Assembly (NCBI RefSeq): GCF_004355185.1
Contig: NZ_CP037922.1
Coordinates: 3,070,001 to 3,134,000, forward strand
Source of the DNA: Hymenobacter radiodurans
GTDB taxonomy: Bacteria; Bacteroidota; Bacteroidia; Cytophagales; Hymenobacteraceae
DNA length: 64,000 nucleotides
Direction: 5' to 3'
Every line of letters begins with the position of its first letter. Position 1 is the first letter of the stretch. Positions 27,248 to 37,742 of this stretch are shown one piece after another. The notes under the pieces were generated by a model that saw only the letters and a program-made list of their open reading frames with translations, searched no databases and had not been told where the DNA came from. The translations under genes were made by a program, and so were the position numbers.

Positions 27248-30200
27248 TTATTCTCGCACGAGCGTTACGCTCATAAGGCCAATGACCACGTCATTGGCTA
27301 GGGCTTTAAGCGTGAGGCTGCGAAGCTTTTTCTTCGGATTGAGGGGCATATCCAACACGCTGGCGGCTCCACCGTCGATGGCGCGGGTGCTGAAGCCTTT
27401 GATGCTGGTGTAGTCCTTAAAATCGCGGGTGAGCAGGCCGGTTTTGAGATGAAGGCGGAAGGGTTTGGGGGCCCCTGTATCAAAGGCGAAATCATCCTGA
27501 AAGTAGTCCTGCTCAATCGGCGCCCAGTTATCAGGGTTGCGCAGAGGCAGCGTATCGGTGGTGCCGTCGGTGTAGGTTACCACCACTTCGCCGTTCACGA
27601 GTTGGCTTTGCATAGGATTGGTGGAGCCGGCCATGAGCAGGTAGGCATGGCTGGATTTGCCCCCCAGCGGCACTGTCGCCTGATCCGCGTAATTGTCCCA
27701 CTGCGACACGAACAGAATGTTCTTCTCCCCTGCCGCGCTAGGCGTGCGCAAGGGCGTACCCCAGGGCAACGCAATTTCGTTTTTGCCCCCCGCCAGCTTG
27801 CGCAAACCGGCGTCGTCGATGACGGCTTGGGTGAGCGGGTAGCACCAGTTGCCAATGCCTTGGGTGGGCAGTTGGAGCGTAGGTCCGGCGGGACGAGGCG
27901 AGAGGTATACGTTCTGAAAAATTCGCGTTACCTGGTCATTAAAATGCGGGGCTAGATTGACGGTTTCATAGCGCGCTTTGGCGACTTTGGGAGCGTCCCA
28001 GGTCAGTACTTTGTCCACGACCCGGCCGTTGCTCCATTCCACGGTCACGACATTGGAGCCGGGTACCACGAACGCAGTGGGCACTGCAATTTCTGCAGTC
28101 GTGCCGCGCGGGATTTTCAGGTTGGTAACGTACAGTTTGCGACCATTGCCTACGGTTACTTTCGCGGCTATATCTTCCGTATTATTCTGTACCCAAAACC
28201 GCAAGCCATTCGGCTGGGGGCTTTTTCAGCAATAATTTTCACGGCGTCCTGAATCTCAAAAGGCAGGGGTGCCCACCAGGAAAGTCCGCCCTGACGGAGC
28301 TGCACGAAGGCAGTGCGGGCACCTGTTGAGCCAATTACTTGAGCCGTTAGCGTCGAGCCGTTTGGGGTCGCATTGCGCAACGCTTTTTGCGGGTCGAACA
28401 CCTTGGTGATGGTAGCGTGCGGGAAACGCACTTCCAGCTGGCTGTTGGCGGCATACACCGGAGCTATTGCGGCCGTGTCGGGTGCGGCACCTTGCCAAGT
28501 TATGGCTACCTCGTATTTCGCGGCTGGCGCGCTATTAATTTCAATAACCGGCTGACCTACAGCTGCCTCTAGCGCTTGCCACTTACCGGGCTGCCCGTTC
28601 ACGGTTATCGACTGAATATCGTCGGCCTGGGCTTGCACCTGCATACGCAGCCGGAGCGGCTGGGCGAAGCGCGGCGTGATAGTGTAAGCATCTTGCTGTC
28701 CCTGCCGCTTAAAGTCAAAATCGATGTCAGGCACCGACAGGGCAGCGTTGTTCCAGGCGGCGGGCAAACCTGGGCGGATGGTCAAAATGCCCCCCAGCGC
28801 ATCCGGTACAATGCCGAACAATCCTTCCAAGAGTGTGCGGGATGCCACACCGATAGGGTCGGCAAAGTCACGGTACAGCTCGCCGCGGTGAGCATCGTAG
28901 AAGGACACCTGCTGAATATTGCCCGGACTAGAGCCCAAATACATGCTTTCGAGCAGAGCACTTTTCCAAAGCTTAAACGCCTCATCTGTTCGCCCGGCCT
29001 GCCAGTTAGCCAGCGTAGTATGCAGCACTTCGGCTAGCGCCACATTGTTGATAGACCAGTCGTAGGGCTGCCAGTTGGTGGTGGAAAGCAGATGGTAGCC
29101 CTCATCCGGCAAGCCCGTGGCCCGCACCGGAATATGCGGAATGCTGGTATCCACATAGCGCAGGGCTTGGTAAGCCTGAAAAGCATCCGGCACATCCGAA
29201 TCGAGGGCGTGATACACCGTCCAGAGAGCAGCGGCGGGGTGCAGTTGCTTCAACCCCAGCGCATCCTGATACTCGGCGTACCAACCCTGGCCCGGCATCC
29301 ACAAACGGGCGTTGAGGGCCTGATGAATCTTAGTGGCTTCCTGCTGGTATGGCTCAGGATTTTGGCCCAGGCGTGTTGCTAGCTCAGCGGCCACCTTGTT
29401 GGCGAGGTAGTTATAGGCCGACGAATGAGTTACGGCGCCACCACTGTATTGCAGGGCGTCGCTGGCCCAGATGGCGGCGTAAGCGTCGTAGAGGCCGTCA
29501 TTATCGGTGTCGAAGTTGCGCTTTTCCCAGGCCAGATGGCGCTGCAATACGGGCCACAGTTCGCGGGCCATGGTCAGGTCGCCGGTCCAGCGCAGGTGGC
29601 GCAGCAACGCGTCGATATAGACCAGGTTCATATCGTAGTGATGAGGGCGAAAGTCACCCCCAGGATTGCGCGAAATGTAGCCGCTGCTAAACACCGCCGT
29701 TCCCAGTTTTTCCTGGTGGCGCGCCAGGTGCAGGGCCGTATCCATGACCAGCGGCCCCACCGCCGGACTAGTCAACTGCGACTTGGCATACGACCGAAAG
29801 TGGGTTTGCGCGCGGTCGTGCCAGCCGAGTGGGTCAGCGGTATAGGCCCCGCGCCAGCCATTAAGAGGCATGCGCCAGGCAATGGAGCCGTGCAGGTATG
29901 CAGGGTCCTGCCAAATAGCATCCGCGGCAATGCTTAAGGCGCCACCTAGGGTATTGATGTAAGGGTCAGGGGTTTGCACCCGCACACGGTTAGCCAGCTT
30001 TTGCCGGGCAGCCTCGGCGCGCGTCCAAACTTGGGGCAACTCGTTGTAGCGTGGGGCGGCCGTTTCCGGCTTTTGAATGGTGAAATAGAGTGCTTCCCCG
30101 GCTTTTACCTTTATAGCGCCCGTCAGCACAGGGGTTGTTGAGTTTTGGGAGGCGTAGAGTTGGGCGGGCGATGCTTGCTGAGTAGCATCGGCAATGTGGG

Positions 30201-31002
30201 TTTCGGAGGTTGGTGGAACGACGCCTGTCAGCGTAGGGCGGGCAGCTGGAATGATGGCGACGGGGGGCTTTTTGCTTGCTGCCTCGGCTACTAGAGCTTC
30301 ATTTTTTGGGGGCTTGGGTGGGGCGCCGAATGTTAGACGGAAGGTGTTGTTTTTTAGCTCAAATACATTGCCCTGGCAATACTCCGGCTTGAGGTAGAAG
30401 TTGGATTCGGGGTCGGCGCCGATGTCGCCGTCGCGGCTGAATTTCTTGCCCGTAGCGCCGCCGAAGGCCCACAGCAGGCGAACTTTCCCGGCGGGCACAC
30501 CATCGAAGGTGGCACGAACCAGCATGCCTTCCGCGTCGGCTTGGGCCAGCACCTCCAGTTGTAGCTTACCGGCTCCCAGCAGTGCATCCTTCACTTCGTA
30601 GAGCATGGCGCCGGGCCGGTAGCGGGCCTCAATGCTATCAGCCTCAATCAGCCACTTGCTTTGGCCATCGACTAGTAAGCCGAGCTTAAAATTGCCCCCC
30701 ATGCCAGGCAGGTACAGCGCAAACTCCGGTAGGTCGCCGGTTTCTACGCGGAAGGCGGTGTTGGTGCCGTAGAGCGCACGGGTGAAGCGCTTGTTGCCAT
30801 TGGTGATGACGAAGTCGGAGCCGTCGGGGCGGTAGCGGAGCGTGCGGGCCTGATCGTGCCAGAGCGCTGGCGGAGTTGGCGGCGCAGATTGCGCCTGGGC
30901 GCCGGTGCTCAACAAACAAACTATGCCCACCACCAGCCAGCCTGCTACCAGTGTCGGCAGCGAATTTTTAATGAAGGTTTTTCTACAGTCGGATCTACTC
31001 AT
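27248..31002 (-). CDS. DUF4450-domain secreted protein (one-base frameshift)
   Basis: This protein has 1251 residues after repair and an N-terminal hydrophobic signal (LVAGWLVVGIVCLLSTGAQAQ). The first ~330 residues match the DUF4450 pattern (RYRPDGSDFVITNGNKRFTRALYG, FALYLPGMGGNFKLGL). The middle (~390-750) is an (alpha/alpha)6 barrel ('GAYTADPLGWHDRAQTHFRSYAKSQ', 'DTDNDGLYDAYAAIWASDALQYSGGAVTHSSAYNYLAN'), like glycogen-debranching or six-hairpin glycosidases. The remainder is beta-rich, suggesting binding modules. One base added at 28216-28220 joins frame 28168-31002 to 27248-28204 at EKAPQPNGLRFW. DUF4450 proteins are known from plant-polysaccharide loci, but their reaction is not known to me. 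It follows SusD directly. Confidence 0.8.
28216..28220 (-). other. One-base run contraction breaking the DUF4450 gene
   Basis: The coding strand reads AAAAAGCCCCCAGCC; six C gives KAPQPNGLRF. The frame downstream is then open to 27248. Confidence 0.85.
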
Positions 31003-31111
31003 TACCCTTTTTTATGCGTGAATTTGCCCCCCAGGGCCGCAAAAAACCCGGCTCTGACCAGGCTATATTCCTGGGAGAGCCGGGCTTTACTTTACCTGCC
31101 TGTCAGCGACT

Positions 31112-32602
31112 TTAGTAGCCGGGATTCTGATCGTAGAGGCCGGGCGTGGCGCTTAGCTCATTCAGCGGTACGGCGTAGATAACGTCATTGGGGCCAATAT
31201 TACGGCGAATCTTGCCCGAGGCGTCTTCCTTCGCAATCCAAGCATTCATGGTGGTCAGCACGGTACCGGAGCGTACCAGATCGTGCCAACGCAGACCTTC
31301 TCCGATGAATTCGCGCCGACGCTCATCCATCAGTTGGGCCATGGTCAGGCTGCCCGTAAGCGCAGGCAGTTTGGAGCGGGTGCGAATCTGGTTTACGATA
31401 GTTAATGCCTCAGCTGGCGTGCCGCCGCCACCGCGCAGAATTGCTTCGGCTTTCATGAGCAGAATATCGGCGTAGCGCATCACAATGAAGTTGATGGGCC
31501 AGTCGGTGTTGCCCGTACCGCGACCGGCAGCACTCACGTATTTTTTCAGTACAGTACGGTTTTCGGCAACGCCTGCTACTAAATAACCCGTCTGCACGCT
31601 GGCGGCCCGACGGTCATCGTTAGTTGCCAAAATGCTCAGAAAATCGGTAGAAACTGGTTTTATCTCAACCCCGCGCGAACCGAATGGAATACCCAGCGAA
31701 GTGAAGTAGTTGTCAGGTACCATCACGCCCGGATGGGTAGCGCCGTTGCCCACAATGTATTGAACATCAAATACTACTTCCGCATTATTCTCATTCGTGT
31801 ACGAGAAAACGTTGGCGTAGCTTGGCAGCAAAGAGTAGCGGTTGCTGGCAATTACTTCGTTAAGCAACGCCAGAGCTTTGTCATTCTCATTACTTGCCAA
31901 ACCGGGGCCATCGATATCATAGGTTGGGCCCGAACGAGTGAGATACACCAACGCTAGCAGGCCCTTCGCCGCACCCGACGTTACACGGCCCACATTGACG
32001 CCAGTATAATTCAGCGGCAGATTATCCTTGGCGAATTCCAGATCCTTGATGATCAGGTCGTATACCTCTGCTACCGAGCCGCGCGGAATTTTGGCTACTT
32101 CCTGGGGCAGCAGCGCTTTGTCGATAACCGGTACGCGGCCGAACATGCGCACCAGGTCGAAGTAGTGAAATGCACGCAGGAAGCGCGCCTCACCCTCGTA
32201 GCGTATCCGCAGCCCTTCGCCTACTACTGAGCCGTTGGCGCTCAGCTGATCGAGCATGGTGTTGGCCCGGAAAATAGCGCCGAAGTCCGATGCCCAAGTA
32301 TCGGACATATAGGGACTTACTGAGAGCGTGGTGTTGAAGTTGTTGATGGCATCCCAGTCGCGTACACCCTGGCTGCTGACGCCATAAATGTTGTCGGAGC
32401 GCAGTTCAGACAAAATCAGGATGCGGTCAGGATATCCACGGAGCTGGCTGTACACCGCGTTCATGGCCTGCTCGAAGTCAATGGCGGTCTTAAAGAAAGC
32501 CGGTACCGACCCGTTGGAAATCGGGGTTTGATCGAGGTCATCTTCGCAGCTGCCCAAGGTGAGAAGGCAAGCAGTGGCGAGAAGGAGAGATATTTTTTTC
32601 AT
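31112..32602 (-). CDS. SusD/RagB-family surface glycan-binding lipoprotein 1
   Basis: This 496-residue lipoprotein has lipobox LGSC (C19). It shows the usual SusD elements: an N-terminal helical TPR-like region ('AIDFEQAMNAVYSQLRGYP'), 'RFLRAFHYFDLVRMFGRVPVIDKAL', 'GAAKGLLALVYLTRSG', 'YADILLMKAEAILRGGG' and a C-terminal 'MDERRREFIGEGLRWHDLVRSG ... NPGY'. It caps the SusC channel at the cell surface and hands oligosaccharides to it. SusC lies 71 bases upstream in the same direction, the standard order. The ligand is probably an RG-I oligosaccharide, judged from the enzymes downstream. Confidence 0.93.
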   Translation of the reverse strand: MKKISLLLATACLLTLGSCEDDLDQTPISNGSVPAFFKTAIDFEQAMNAVYSQLRGYPDRILILSELRSDNIYGVSSQGVRDWDAINNFNTTLSVSPYMSDTWASDFGAIFRANTMLDQLSANGSVVGEGLRIRYEGEARFLRAFHYFDLVRMFGRVPVIDKALLPQEVAKIPRGSVAEVYDLIIKDLEFAKDNLPLNYTGVNVGRVTSGAAKGLLALVYLTRSGPTYDIDGPGLASNENDKALALLNEVIASNRYSLLPSYANVFSYTNENNAEVVFDVQYIVGNGATHPGVMVPDNYFTSLGIPFGSRGVEIKPVSTDFLSILATNDDRRAASVQTGYLVAGVAENRTVLKKYVSAAGRGTGNTDWPINFIVMRYADILLMKAEAILRGGGGTPAEALTIVNQIRTRSKLPALTGSLTMAQLMDERRREFIGEGLRWHDLVRSGTVLTTMNAWIAKEDASGKIRRNIGPNDVIYAVPLNELSATPGLYDQNPGY

Positions 32603-32673
32603 GAGAAGTAGTAGTTAGAAGCTAAGAGCTGGGATACCGGAGCAAGCCCCGACCGTCAGCTGGTGGCTGAAAC

Positions 32674-35600
32674 TTAGAAAGTAACGTTGAGGCCCAGAAC
32701 CAACGATTTAGCCAAAGGCAATCCGCCGTAGTCAACACCCGAGGTGAAGGTGCTGCCATTGTCGGTGTTCACGGCATCGGGGTTGAAGCCGCCGTAGTAC
32801 TTGTCTTTGCCGAACCAGTTTTCAGCCGTTACATATACACGGGCACCCTGCATTACACTCTTGCTGACAATGCGGCCCAGGTCGTAGCCCAGCGTGATGT
32901 TGCGCACGCGGTAGTAGTCGGAAGAGTACAGCCAGTCGGTGTTCTTGATGAAGCCAAACCGAGCAGTAGCCTTGCCTTTCACACCGTCGCCGGGGTCTTC
33001 TTCCGAACGCCACCGGTCGCGGGAGCGGCCAAGGGCGTTTTCCTGGTAGCCCACGCTGGTGCGGTCGATGGCGCGGCCAAACATGGAGTAGATGTAGCCA
33101 CCGTTCTGACCCTGCACAAGGAAGCTCAGATCGAAGCCTTTGTACTTGAAGGTGTTCGTGATGCCCCAGGTGTATTTAGGGTTAGGCTGACCCACAATCA
33201 CGCGGTCGTTGGCGTCAATCTTACCGTCGCCGTTGGCGTCTTCGTAGCGGGGATCACCGGCCGTCTGGTTGTTGTAGAGCGCGGCGCCGTTATCGATATC
33301 AGCCTGGCTCAGGATGCCATTCTGGCGAATAACGAAGATGCTATACATCGGCTTGCCAACCTGCAATACGTTGCTGGGCAGGTCAGCTACGGAGGCTACT
33401 TCGATGGTTGCGTCGCCGGGGCCAAGGTGCTTCACTTCGTTCGCATTGTGGCTGAAGTTGAGCGAGGTAGTCCACTCCAGGGCGTTATTCAGGTTGTTGG
33501 TAGTTAATTCCACTTCCCAACCGCGGTTCTCCACTTCTCCAATGTTTACGAGGTTGTTGCCAAAGCCCGAAGCCGTGTTGATGGGTACGTTCAGGAGCAG
33601 GTCCTTGCTGGTTTTGGTGTAGTAGTCGAACGAGCCGAAGATGCGGTTCTGGAAGAAGCCCACGTCCACACCGAAGTCGATGGTGCGGTTGCGCTCCCAC
33701 TTCAGCTCGGGGTTTTCTACCCGGTTCGGAGCCTGACCCGTAGCCAAAGCACCACCAAAAGTGTAGTTATAAATACCCAGGGTGGCAATGCTGTTGTAGT
33801 CGCCGATGCTGTTGTTGCCCGACAAGCCGATGCTGGCCCGCAGTTTCAGGTCGCTGAGGAGCGTAATGCTCTTCATGAACTCTTCCTGCGAAATGCGCCA
33901 GCCCACGGAGGCGGCGGGGAATACACCGAACTGATTTTGCCCCCCAAAGCGCGACGAGCCGTCGCGGCGGATGCTGGTAGAGAGCAGGTATTTACCATCG
34001 TAGCTATACTGCAAACGGCCGAAGTAAGAAATCAGGACGTTCTGGCTTTCGGTGGTGTTATTGCTGCCAGTGCCGTTGATGTTGGTAGCCGCGTTTAGGG
34101 TGGTTACTTGGTTGTTGACGAAACCGCCGGTAGCGCCGAGGCGCACGTTATCGATGCGTGAGATATTGTAGGCATAACCCGCCAGCGCCGTCAGGTCGTG
34201 CTTTTCGCCGATGACCTTGCTGTAGGTGGCCGTGTTCTCGTTCACAAACGTTTGCCGGCGGAATCCACTATAAGAGCCCGAAGCTAGCGAGGTAGGCAGA
34301 TCACGCACGGCCGGCTGGTACGATTTGGCCGTTACGTCGTTGTTGTCGAAGTTGATGCTGGTGCGCAGGCGCAGGCCACTTATTACTTCGTACTCCGCAA
34401 ACAGGGTGCTCAGGGTGCGGAAGGTTTTGGTTTGGCCGATGGCATTTTCCATCACGCGCACCGGGCTGGCCGTCGATACACCCCAGCGGTACACTTCGTT
34501 TTTGCCGTAGCCGGTAGCTACGCCCGCGGTGTCCTCCACGATGGGGGCCATGGATACGAGCTGATGCAGGCGGTTGTCTTTGCCCTCAATGCCCGGGTCG
34601 TCGGTGATGGAGTAAGTAGGCGTCACGTTCAGACCGAAGCGCAGCTTATTGCTGGCTTTTACTTCCACGTTGGCGCGCGCCGAGTAGCGCTTATACCCAA
34701 GTCCCACCATCATGCCCTGCTGATCGGTGTAGTTTCCTGATATGAAGTAGTTTACATTATCAGTGGCGCCGCTGGCTCCTACTTGGTAGCTCTGGGTGCG
34801 GCCTGTGCGGAAGGCTTCGTCCTGCCAGTCGATGTACTGCAAGCCGGGGTGACCGGGCTGAAACCACCGCTCATCAATCATCTGGGCGGGCACAATGTTG
34901 GTTACCCGTAGGATAGCCTGACGCTCAGCCGTGGTTTGGCTGGCGGTGCGGCCAGCGCCCGAGCGTACCCAGTTGTCGTTGATGATTTCGGCGGCCCGCT
35001 CAGCCCACTCTTCGGCGCTCAGCACGTCCAGCTTTTTGGCGGCCTGCGAAACACCAACGTAGGTATTCAGCGTGATCTGAGGCTTACCCGACTTACCTTT
35101 CTTCGTCGTGATAATAACGACGCCGTTGGCAGCGCGCGAACCGTAAATAGCGGCCGCGGCAGCATCTTTCAATACCTGAATCGACTCGATGTCGTTGGGG
35201 TTGATGTTATCGAGCGGGCTGCCGCTGGCAAAACGCCCCCCGCCATTCTGGGCTACGTTGTCGAGTGGGAAACCATCGATTACATACAGCGGCTCATTGC
35301 CGGCCGTGATGGAGCCTGCGCCCCGTACCTGCACACTAAAGCCCCGGCCGGGTACACCGGTGTTCTGCTTTACCTGCACACCCGCCATCTGGCCTACCAA
35401 GGCCTGATCGACGCGGGCAATAGGCCGCTCTTCCAAGCGGCTGGCGTCGAAGGTGGCGATGGCGCCGGTTACGTCGCCCTTCTTCTGCGTGCCGTAGCCT
35501 ACTACCACGACTTCTTCCAGGCTCTTCACATCTTCAGCCATCTTAATGGTGAACGCCTGTGAGCCAGTGAAAGGGCGCTCCTGGCTTGTGAAGCCGATGA

Positions 35601-35877
35601 AGCTAAACACCAATGTACCAGCCGTTTCGGGTACTGATAAGCTGAAAGTACCATCGGGGCCAGTGGTGGTGCCGTTGGTAGTGCCCTTGATAACGACCGT
35701 GACGCCGGGCAAACCTTCGTTGTTTTGCGATACGACCTTACCGGTCAGCTGCCATTCGGCTACTTTATTGGTGCTGCTGGTGTGGGCTTGCACGGCCGTG
35801 ATGCCCGGTCCTGCTAGCAGTAGCATTGGCAGGCATACCGCTATCGGGTAGCGCCGCCATGTGTAACTTTTCTTCAT
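32674..35877 (-). CDS. SusC/RagA-family TonB-dependent outer-membrane transporter 1
   Basis: This 1067-residue protein is counted from the MKKSYTWRR start at 35877, followed by a signal peptide ending at AVQAHTSS. The carboxypeptidase-like domain (WQLTGKVVSQNNEGLPGVTVVIKG) comes first, then the TonB-box-like EEVVVVGYGTQKKGDVTGA, the plug with GVQVKQNTGVPGRGFSVQVRG and DIESIQVLKDAAAAAIYGSRAANGVV, and a 22-strand barrel ending in VLGLNVTF. It imports oligosaccharides using the proton-motive force through TonB. This gene has no frameshift, unlike the second SusC. A CAGGA-type element lies about 85 bases upstream. Confidence 0.95.
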   Translation of the reverse strand: MKKSYTWRRYPIAVCLPMLLLAGPGITAVQAHTSSTNKVAEWQLTGKVVSQNNEGLPGVTVVIKGTTNGTTTGPDGTFSLSVPETAGTLVFSFIGFTSQERPFTGSQAFTIKMAEDVKSLEEVVVVGYGTQKKGDVTGAIATFDASRLEERPIARVDQALVGQMAGVQVKQNTGVPGRGFSVQVRGAGSITAGNEPLYVIDGFPLDNVAQNGGGRFASGSPLDNINPNDIESIQVLKDAAAAAIYGSRAANGVVIITTKKGKSGKPQITLNTYVGVSQAAKKLDVLSAEEWAERAAEIINDNWVRSGAGRTASQTTAERQAILRVTNIVPAQMIDERWFQPGHPGLQYIDWQDEAFRTGRTQSYQVGASGATDNVNYFISGNYTDQQGMMVGLGYKRYSARANVEVKASNKLRFGLNVTPTYSITDDPGIEGKDNRLHQLVSMAPIVEDTAGVATGYGKNEVYRWGVSTASPVRVMENAIGQTKTFRTLSTLFAEYEVISGLRLRTSINFDNNDVTAKSYQPAVRDLPTSLASGSYSGFRRQTFVNENTATYSKVIGEKHDLTALAGYAYNISRIDNVRLGATGGFVNNQVTTLNAATNINGTGSNNTTESQNVLISYFGRLQYSYDGKYLLSTSIRRDGSSRFGGQNQFGVFPAASVGWRISQEEFMKSITLLSDLKLRASIGLSGNNSIGDYNSIATLGIYNYTFGGALATGQAPNRVENPELKWERNRTIDFGVDVGFFQNRIFGSFDYYTKTSKDLLLNVPINTASGFGNNLVNIGEVENRGWEVELTTNNLNNALEWTTSLNFSHNANEVKHLGPGDATIEVASVADLPSNVLQVGKPMYSIFVIRQNGILSQADIDNGAALYNNQTAGDPRYEDANGDGKIDANDRVIVGQPNPKYTWGITNTFKYKGFDLSFLVQGQNGGYIYSMFGRAIDRTSVGYQENALGRSRDRWRSEEDPGDGVKGKATARFGFIKNTDWLYSSDYYRVRNITLGYDLGRIVSKSVMQGARVYVTAENWFGKDKYYGGFNPDAVNTDNGSTFTSGVDYGGLPLAKSLVLGLNVTF

Positions 35878-35954
35878 GAGTAGGTATGGGTAGGAAGTAG
35901 AGTGTTTTGACAAGACCGAGGCTTTTGAGCATGACCAAATTATTACCTCCTCTA

Positions 35955-35985
35955 GCCGAAACCCTCCTGTAGACTACCGCCTTGA
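35955..35985 (-). promoter_or_regulatory. CAGGA-type operator copy before SusC 1
   Basis: The minus strand reads CAGGAGGGTT with CGGTAGTCTA 10 bases before it and TCGGCTAGAG 10 bases after, so only the central half-site is canonical. It lies roughly 80-110 bases upstream of the SusC start. Confidence 0.45.
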
Positions 35986-36190
35986 GCCGATTCCCCTGAA
36001 ATTATTTTTCCAATAATGCTTTGGACTGTGTTTTTGGCACGGCGCGCTTAGCGGTAGAGCTTACAAATACTGGCTTGGCTGCGCAAGTATCTATGGCCGT
36101 GCAGTTTGTAGTAGCGGTTACTGAGACTTATACCTCTCTTTCCAAGTGGCGGACTTTGTCAGCCGAGCATCTACTTACCTGCCCCCTTCA

Positions 36191-36296
36191 CAGCTGTCAT
36201 CCTGACGAAGGAAGGACCTTCTCACGCCAGCACGAGTTGTTACTACACGAGTTGTTCATCGGTGAAAAGGTCCTTCCTTCGTCAGGATGACAGCTG
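36191..36296. repeat. Long intergenic hairpin repeat, related type
   Basis: Perfect arms of about 30 bases (CAGCTGTCATCCTGACGAAG on, and complement) flank a loop with two further ACGAGTTGTT direct repeats. It shares the GTCAT start and alternating-arm layout with family A but not its body. It is in the 580-base gap between SusC 1 and rhaT. Apart from this hairpin, the CAGGA element and the rhaT terminator, nothing else was seen in that gap. Confidence 0.8.
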
Positions 36297-36397
36297 TAGA
36301 GATATAGGATAGATGGAAATAAGTGACAACGCTTCTTCAAAAAATTGTTGAGACATGTATCTCCAGTGCTGTATGGCTGATGCTTCTACATAGACAC

Positions 36398-36444
36398 AAA
36401 AAAGCCCCCCAGTAGAGCATTTGCAGCACTGGGGGGCTTTTTTT
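36398..36444. terminator. Intrinsic terminator downstream of rhaT
   Basis: AAAAAAGCCCCCCAGT pairs with ACTGGGGGGCTTTTTT around a 14-base loop, 15 bases past the rhaT stop codon. It contains two copies of the window-wide GCCCCCCAG motif in opposite directions. Confidence 0.9.
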
Positions 36445-36458
36445 GATGCCTGTTAACT

Positions 36459-37496
36459 CTAGGAGCCTAAGTAGTTGCCAAAGCCTACAACCACCGTTGA
36501 AAATACCACGACTAGGATGCCGAGCGAGATGGTGCGCATGGTCAGGCGGTTGGAGCCGCGCCACTCGTGCAAAATCAGGCCCCACATGCTGCTAAAGGCA
36601 ATAATGAAGGCCATGTGCAGCGTCCAGCCGGAGAAGCGGTACTCGCCCATTTGGCTGTCGCCCATGCCGTAAAAGAAGAACTGGAAATACCAGGTAAAAC
36701 CCGCCAGCGCGCAGAAAATAATGTTGCGCGCAATTGGGGCCGACATATTAGTGTAGTCGGTGTATGTCTTGTTCTTGATATTCAAATAAATGGTCCAGAT
36801 GGCGTTCGTAGTAAGGCCGCCGAGCAGGATGATCACCAGGATGGCATTGTTGGCGTAGAGTGGATTTGTGCCGTTATCCGTCGCTAGTTCCGCAATAGAT
36901 TGGCCAGCGGTTAGGCCGAAAGAAAAACAGGCGCTCATCACGCCTGAAAACACGGCCACAAGCAGGCCCTTACGCATATCGAATTCGGCCACGCCGGCTT
37001 GTTTTTCTTCCGTGGTCTGGTGCTTTTCTTTCATCACGCCGGCCATCCCACAAATCAGGATACCCGCCACGCATACCACCAACCCCATGATAATTACCTT
37101 GCCGGACAGGGTGCTGATCAGGGCCGGAAAAGTACCTTCCCAAATAGGCGGCACCAATGTTCCAAACACGGCGCATAAGCCTAGGGTGACGGCCATCCCC
37201 AGCGATAACCCCAAGTAGCGCATGGCGAGGCCAAACGTCAGGCCACCGAAGCCCCACAGAATGCCCCAGAAGTAGGTCCAGAGAATGGTTTCGGTGTCTG
37301 CCTGGGCCAGCACCCCGAATAGGTTAGGCACGGTGAGGTAGCCAAGCAACAGGGGCGCCATTAGCCAGGAAAAAAGCCCCCCCACGAGCCAATAGCTCTC
37401 CCAGGCCCAGCCATTTACTTTCTTGTAAGGCAGATAAAAGCTGCCGGAGGCGAAACCGCCTAGTGCGTGGAGCACCACTCCCAGAAAAACACTCAT
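36459..37496 (-). CDS. rhaT: L-rhamnose/proton symporter
   Basis: This 345-residue integral membrane protein of the RhaT family brings L-rhamnose into the cytoplasm with protons. The start is MSVFLGVVLHALGGF at 37496; a longer frame adds eleven unlikely residues. About ten hydrophobic helices are visible. Recognisable family segments are GGFASGSFYLPYKKVNGWAWESYWL, FGGLTFGLAMRYLGLSLGMAVTLG and WYFQFFFYGMGDSQMG. It is divergent from the aldolase/dehydrogenase gene, and the space between them carries CAGGA arrays on both strands, so both are likely controlled together. A C-run of seven in the gene is in frame. Confidence 0.93.
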   Translation of the reverse strand: MSVFLGVVLHALGGFASGSFYLPYKKVNGWAWESYWLVGGLFSWLMAPLLLGYLTVPNLFGVLAQADTETILWTYFWGILWGFGGLTFGLAMRYLGLSLGMAVTLGLCAVFGTLVPPIWEGTFPALISTLSGKVIIMGLVVCVAGILICGMAGVMKEKHQTTEEKQAGVAEFDMRKGLLVAVFSGVMSACFSFGLTAGQSIAELATDNGTNPLYANNAILVIILLGGLTTNAIWTIYLNIKNKTYTDYTNMSAPIARNIIFCALAGFTWYFQFFFYGMGDSQMGEYRFSGWTLHMAFIIAFSSMWGLILHEWRGSNRLTMRTISLGILVVVFSTVVVGFGNYLGS

Positions 37497-37554
37497 AAGT
37501 CGAAGTTGTTGGTCGTGTTGTTTTACCAAATCTGCCTTAATCGATTACCGGAAC

Positions 37555-37590
37555 CCTCCTGTTCTCTCCTGAAAGCAGGAAACTACAGCC
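37555..37590 (-). promoter_or_regulatory. CAGGA-type tandem operator before rhaT
   Basis: The minus strand reads CAGGAGAGAACAGGAGG, two canonical half-sites exactly 10 bases apart (37555-37571), about 60 bases upstream of the rhaT start. An adjacent plus-strand CAGGAAACTACAG begins at 37576. Confidence 0.65.
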
Positions 37591-37648
37591 CAGCAGGGAA
37601 TAAATCGGCGAAAAGCAGACAGTTGCAAGAATTTATTTCGTCCGCGAA

Positions 37649-37664
37649 CAGGAGAGTGCAGGAG
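37649..37664 (+). promoter_or_regulatory. CAGGA-type tandem operator before the RhaEW gene
   Basis: CAGGAGAGTGCAGGAG, the best match to the consensus, about 79 bases upstream of the start at 37743. With the rhaT copy it forms a back-to-back control region. Confidence 0.7.
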
Positions 37665-37742
37665 TTTTACTGCGTACACTTCCTCTTCTTTTGTGAGCAA
37701 TCTAATTATCCGGTTTTCGCCCCTCAAATCAGCAGCCTCAAT

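Noticed and set aside
35980..36180. Possible tRNA-like or small-RNA gene in the gap upstream of SusC 1
   Set aside because: No cloverleaf or conserved RNA motif could be drawn by eye; only the long hairpin at 36191 is structured.
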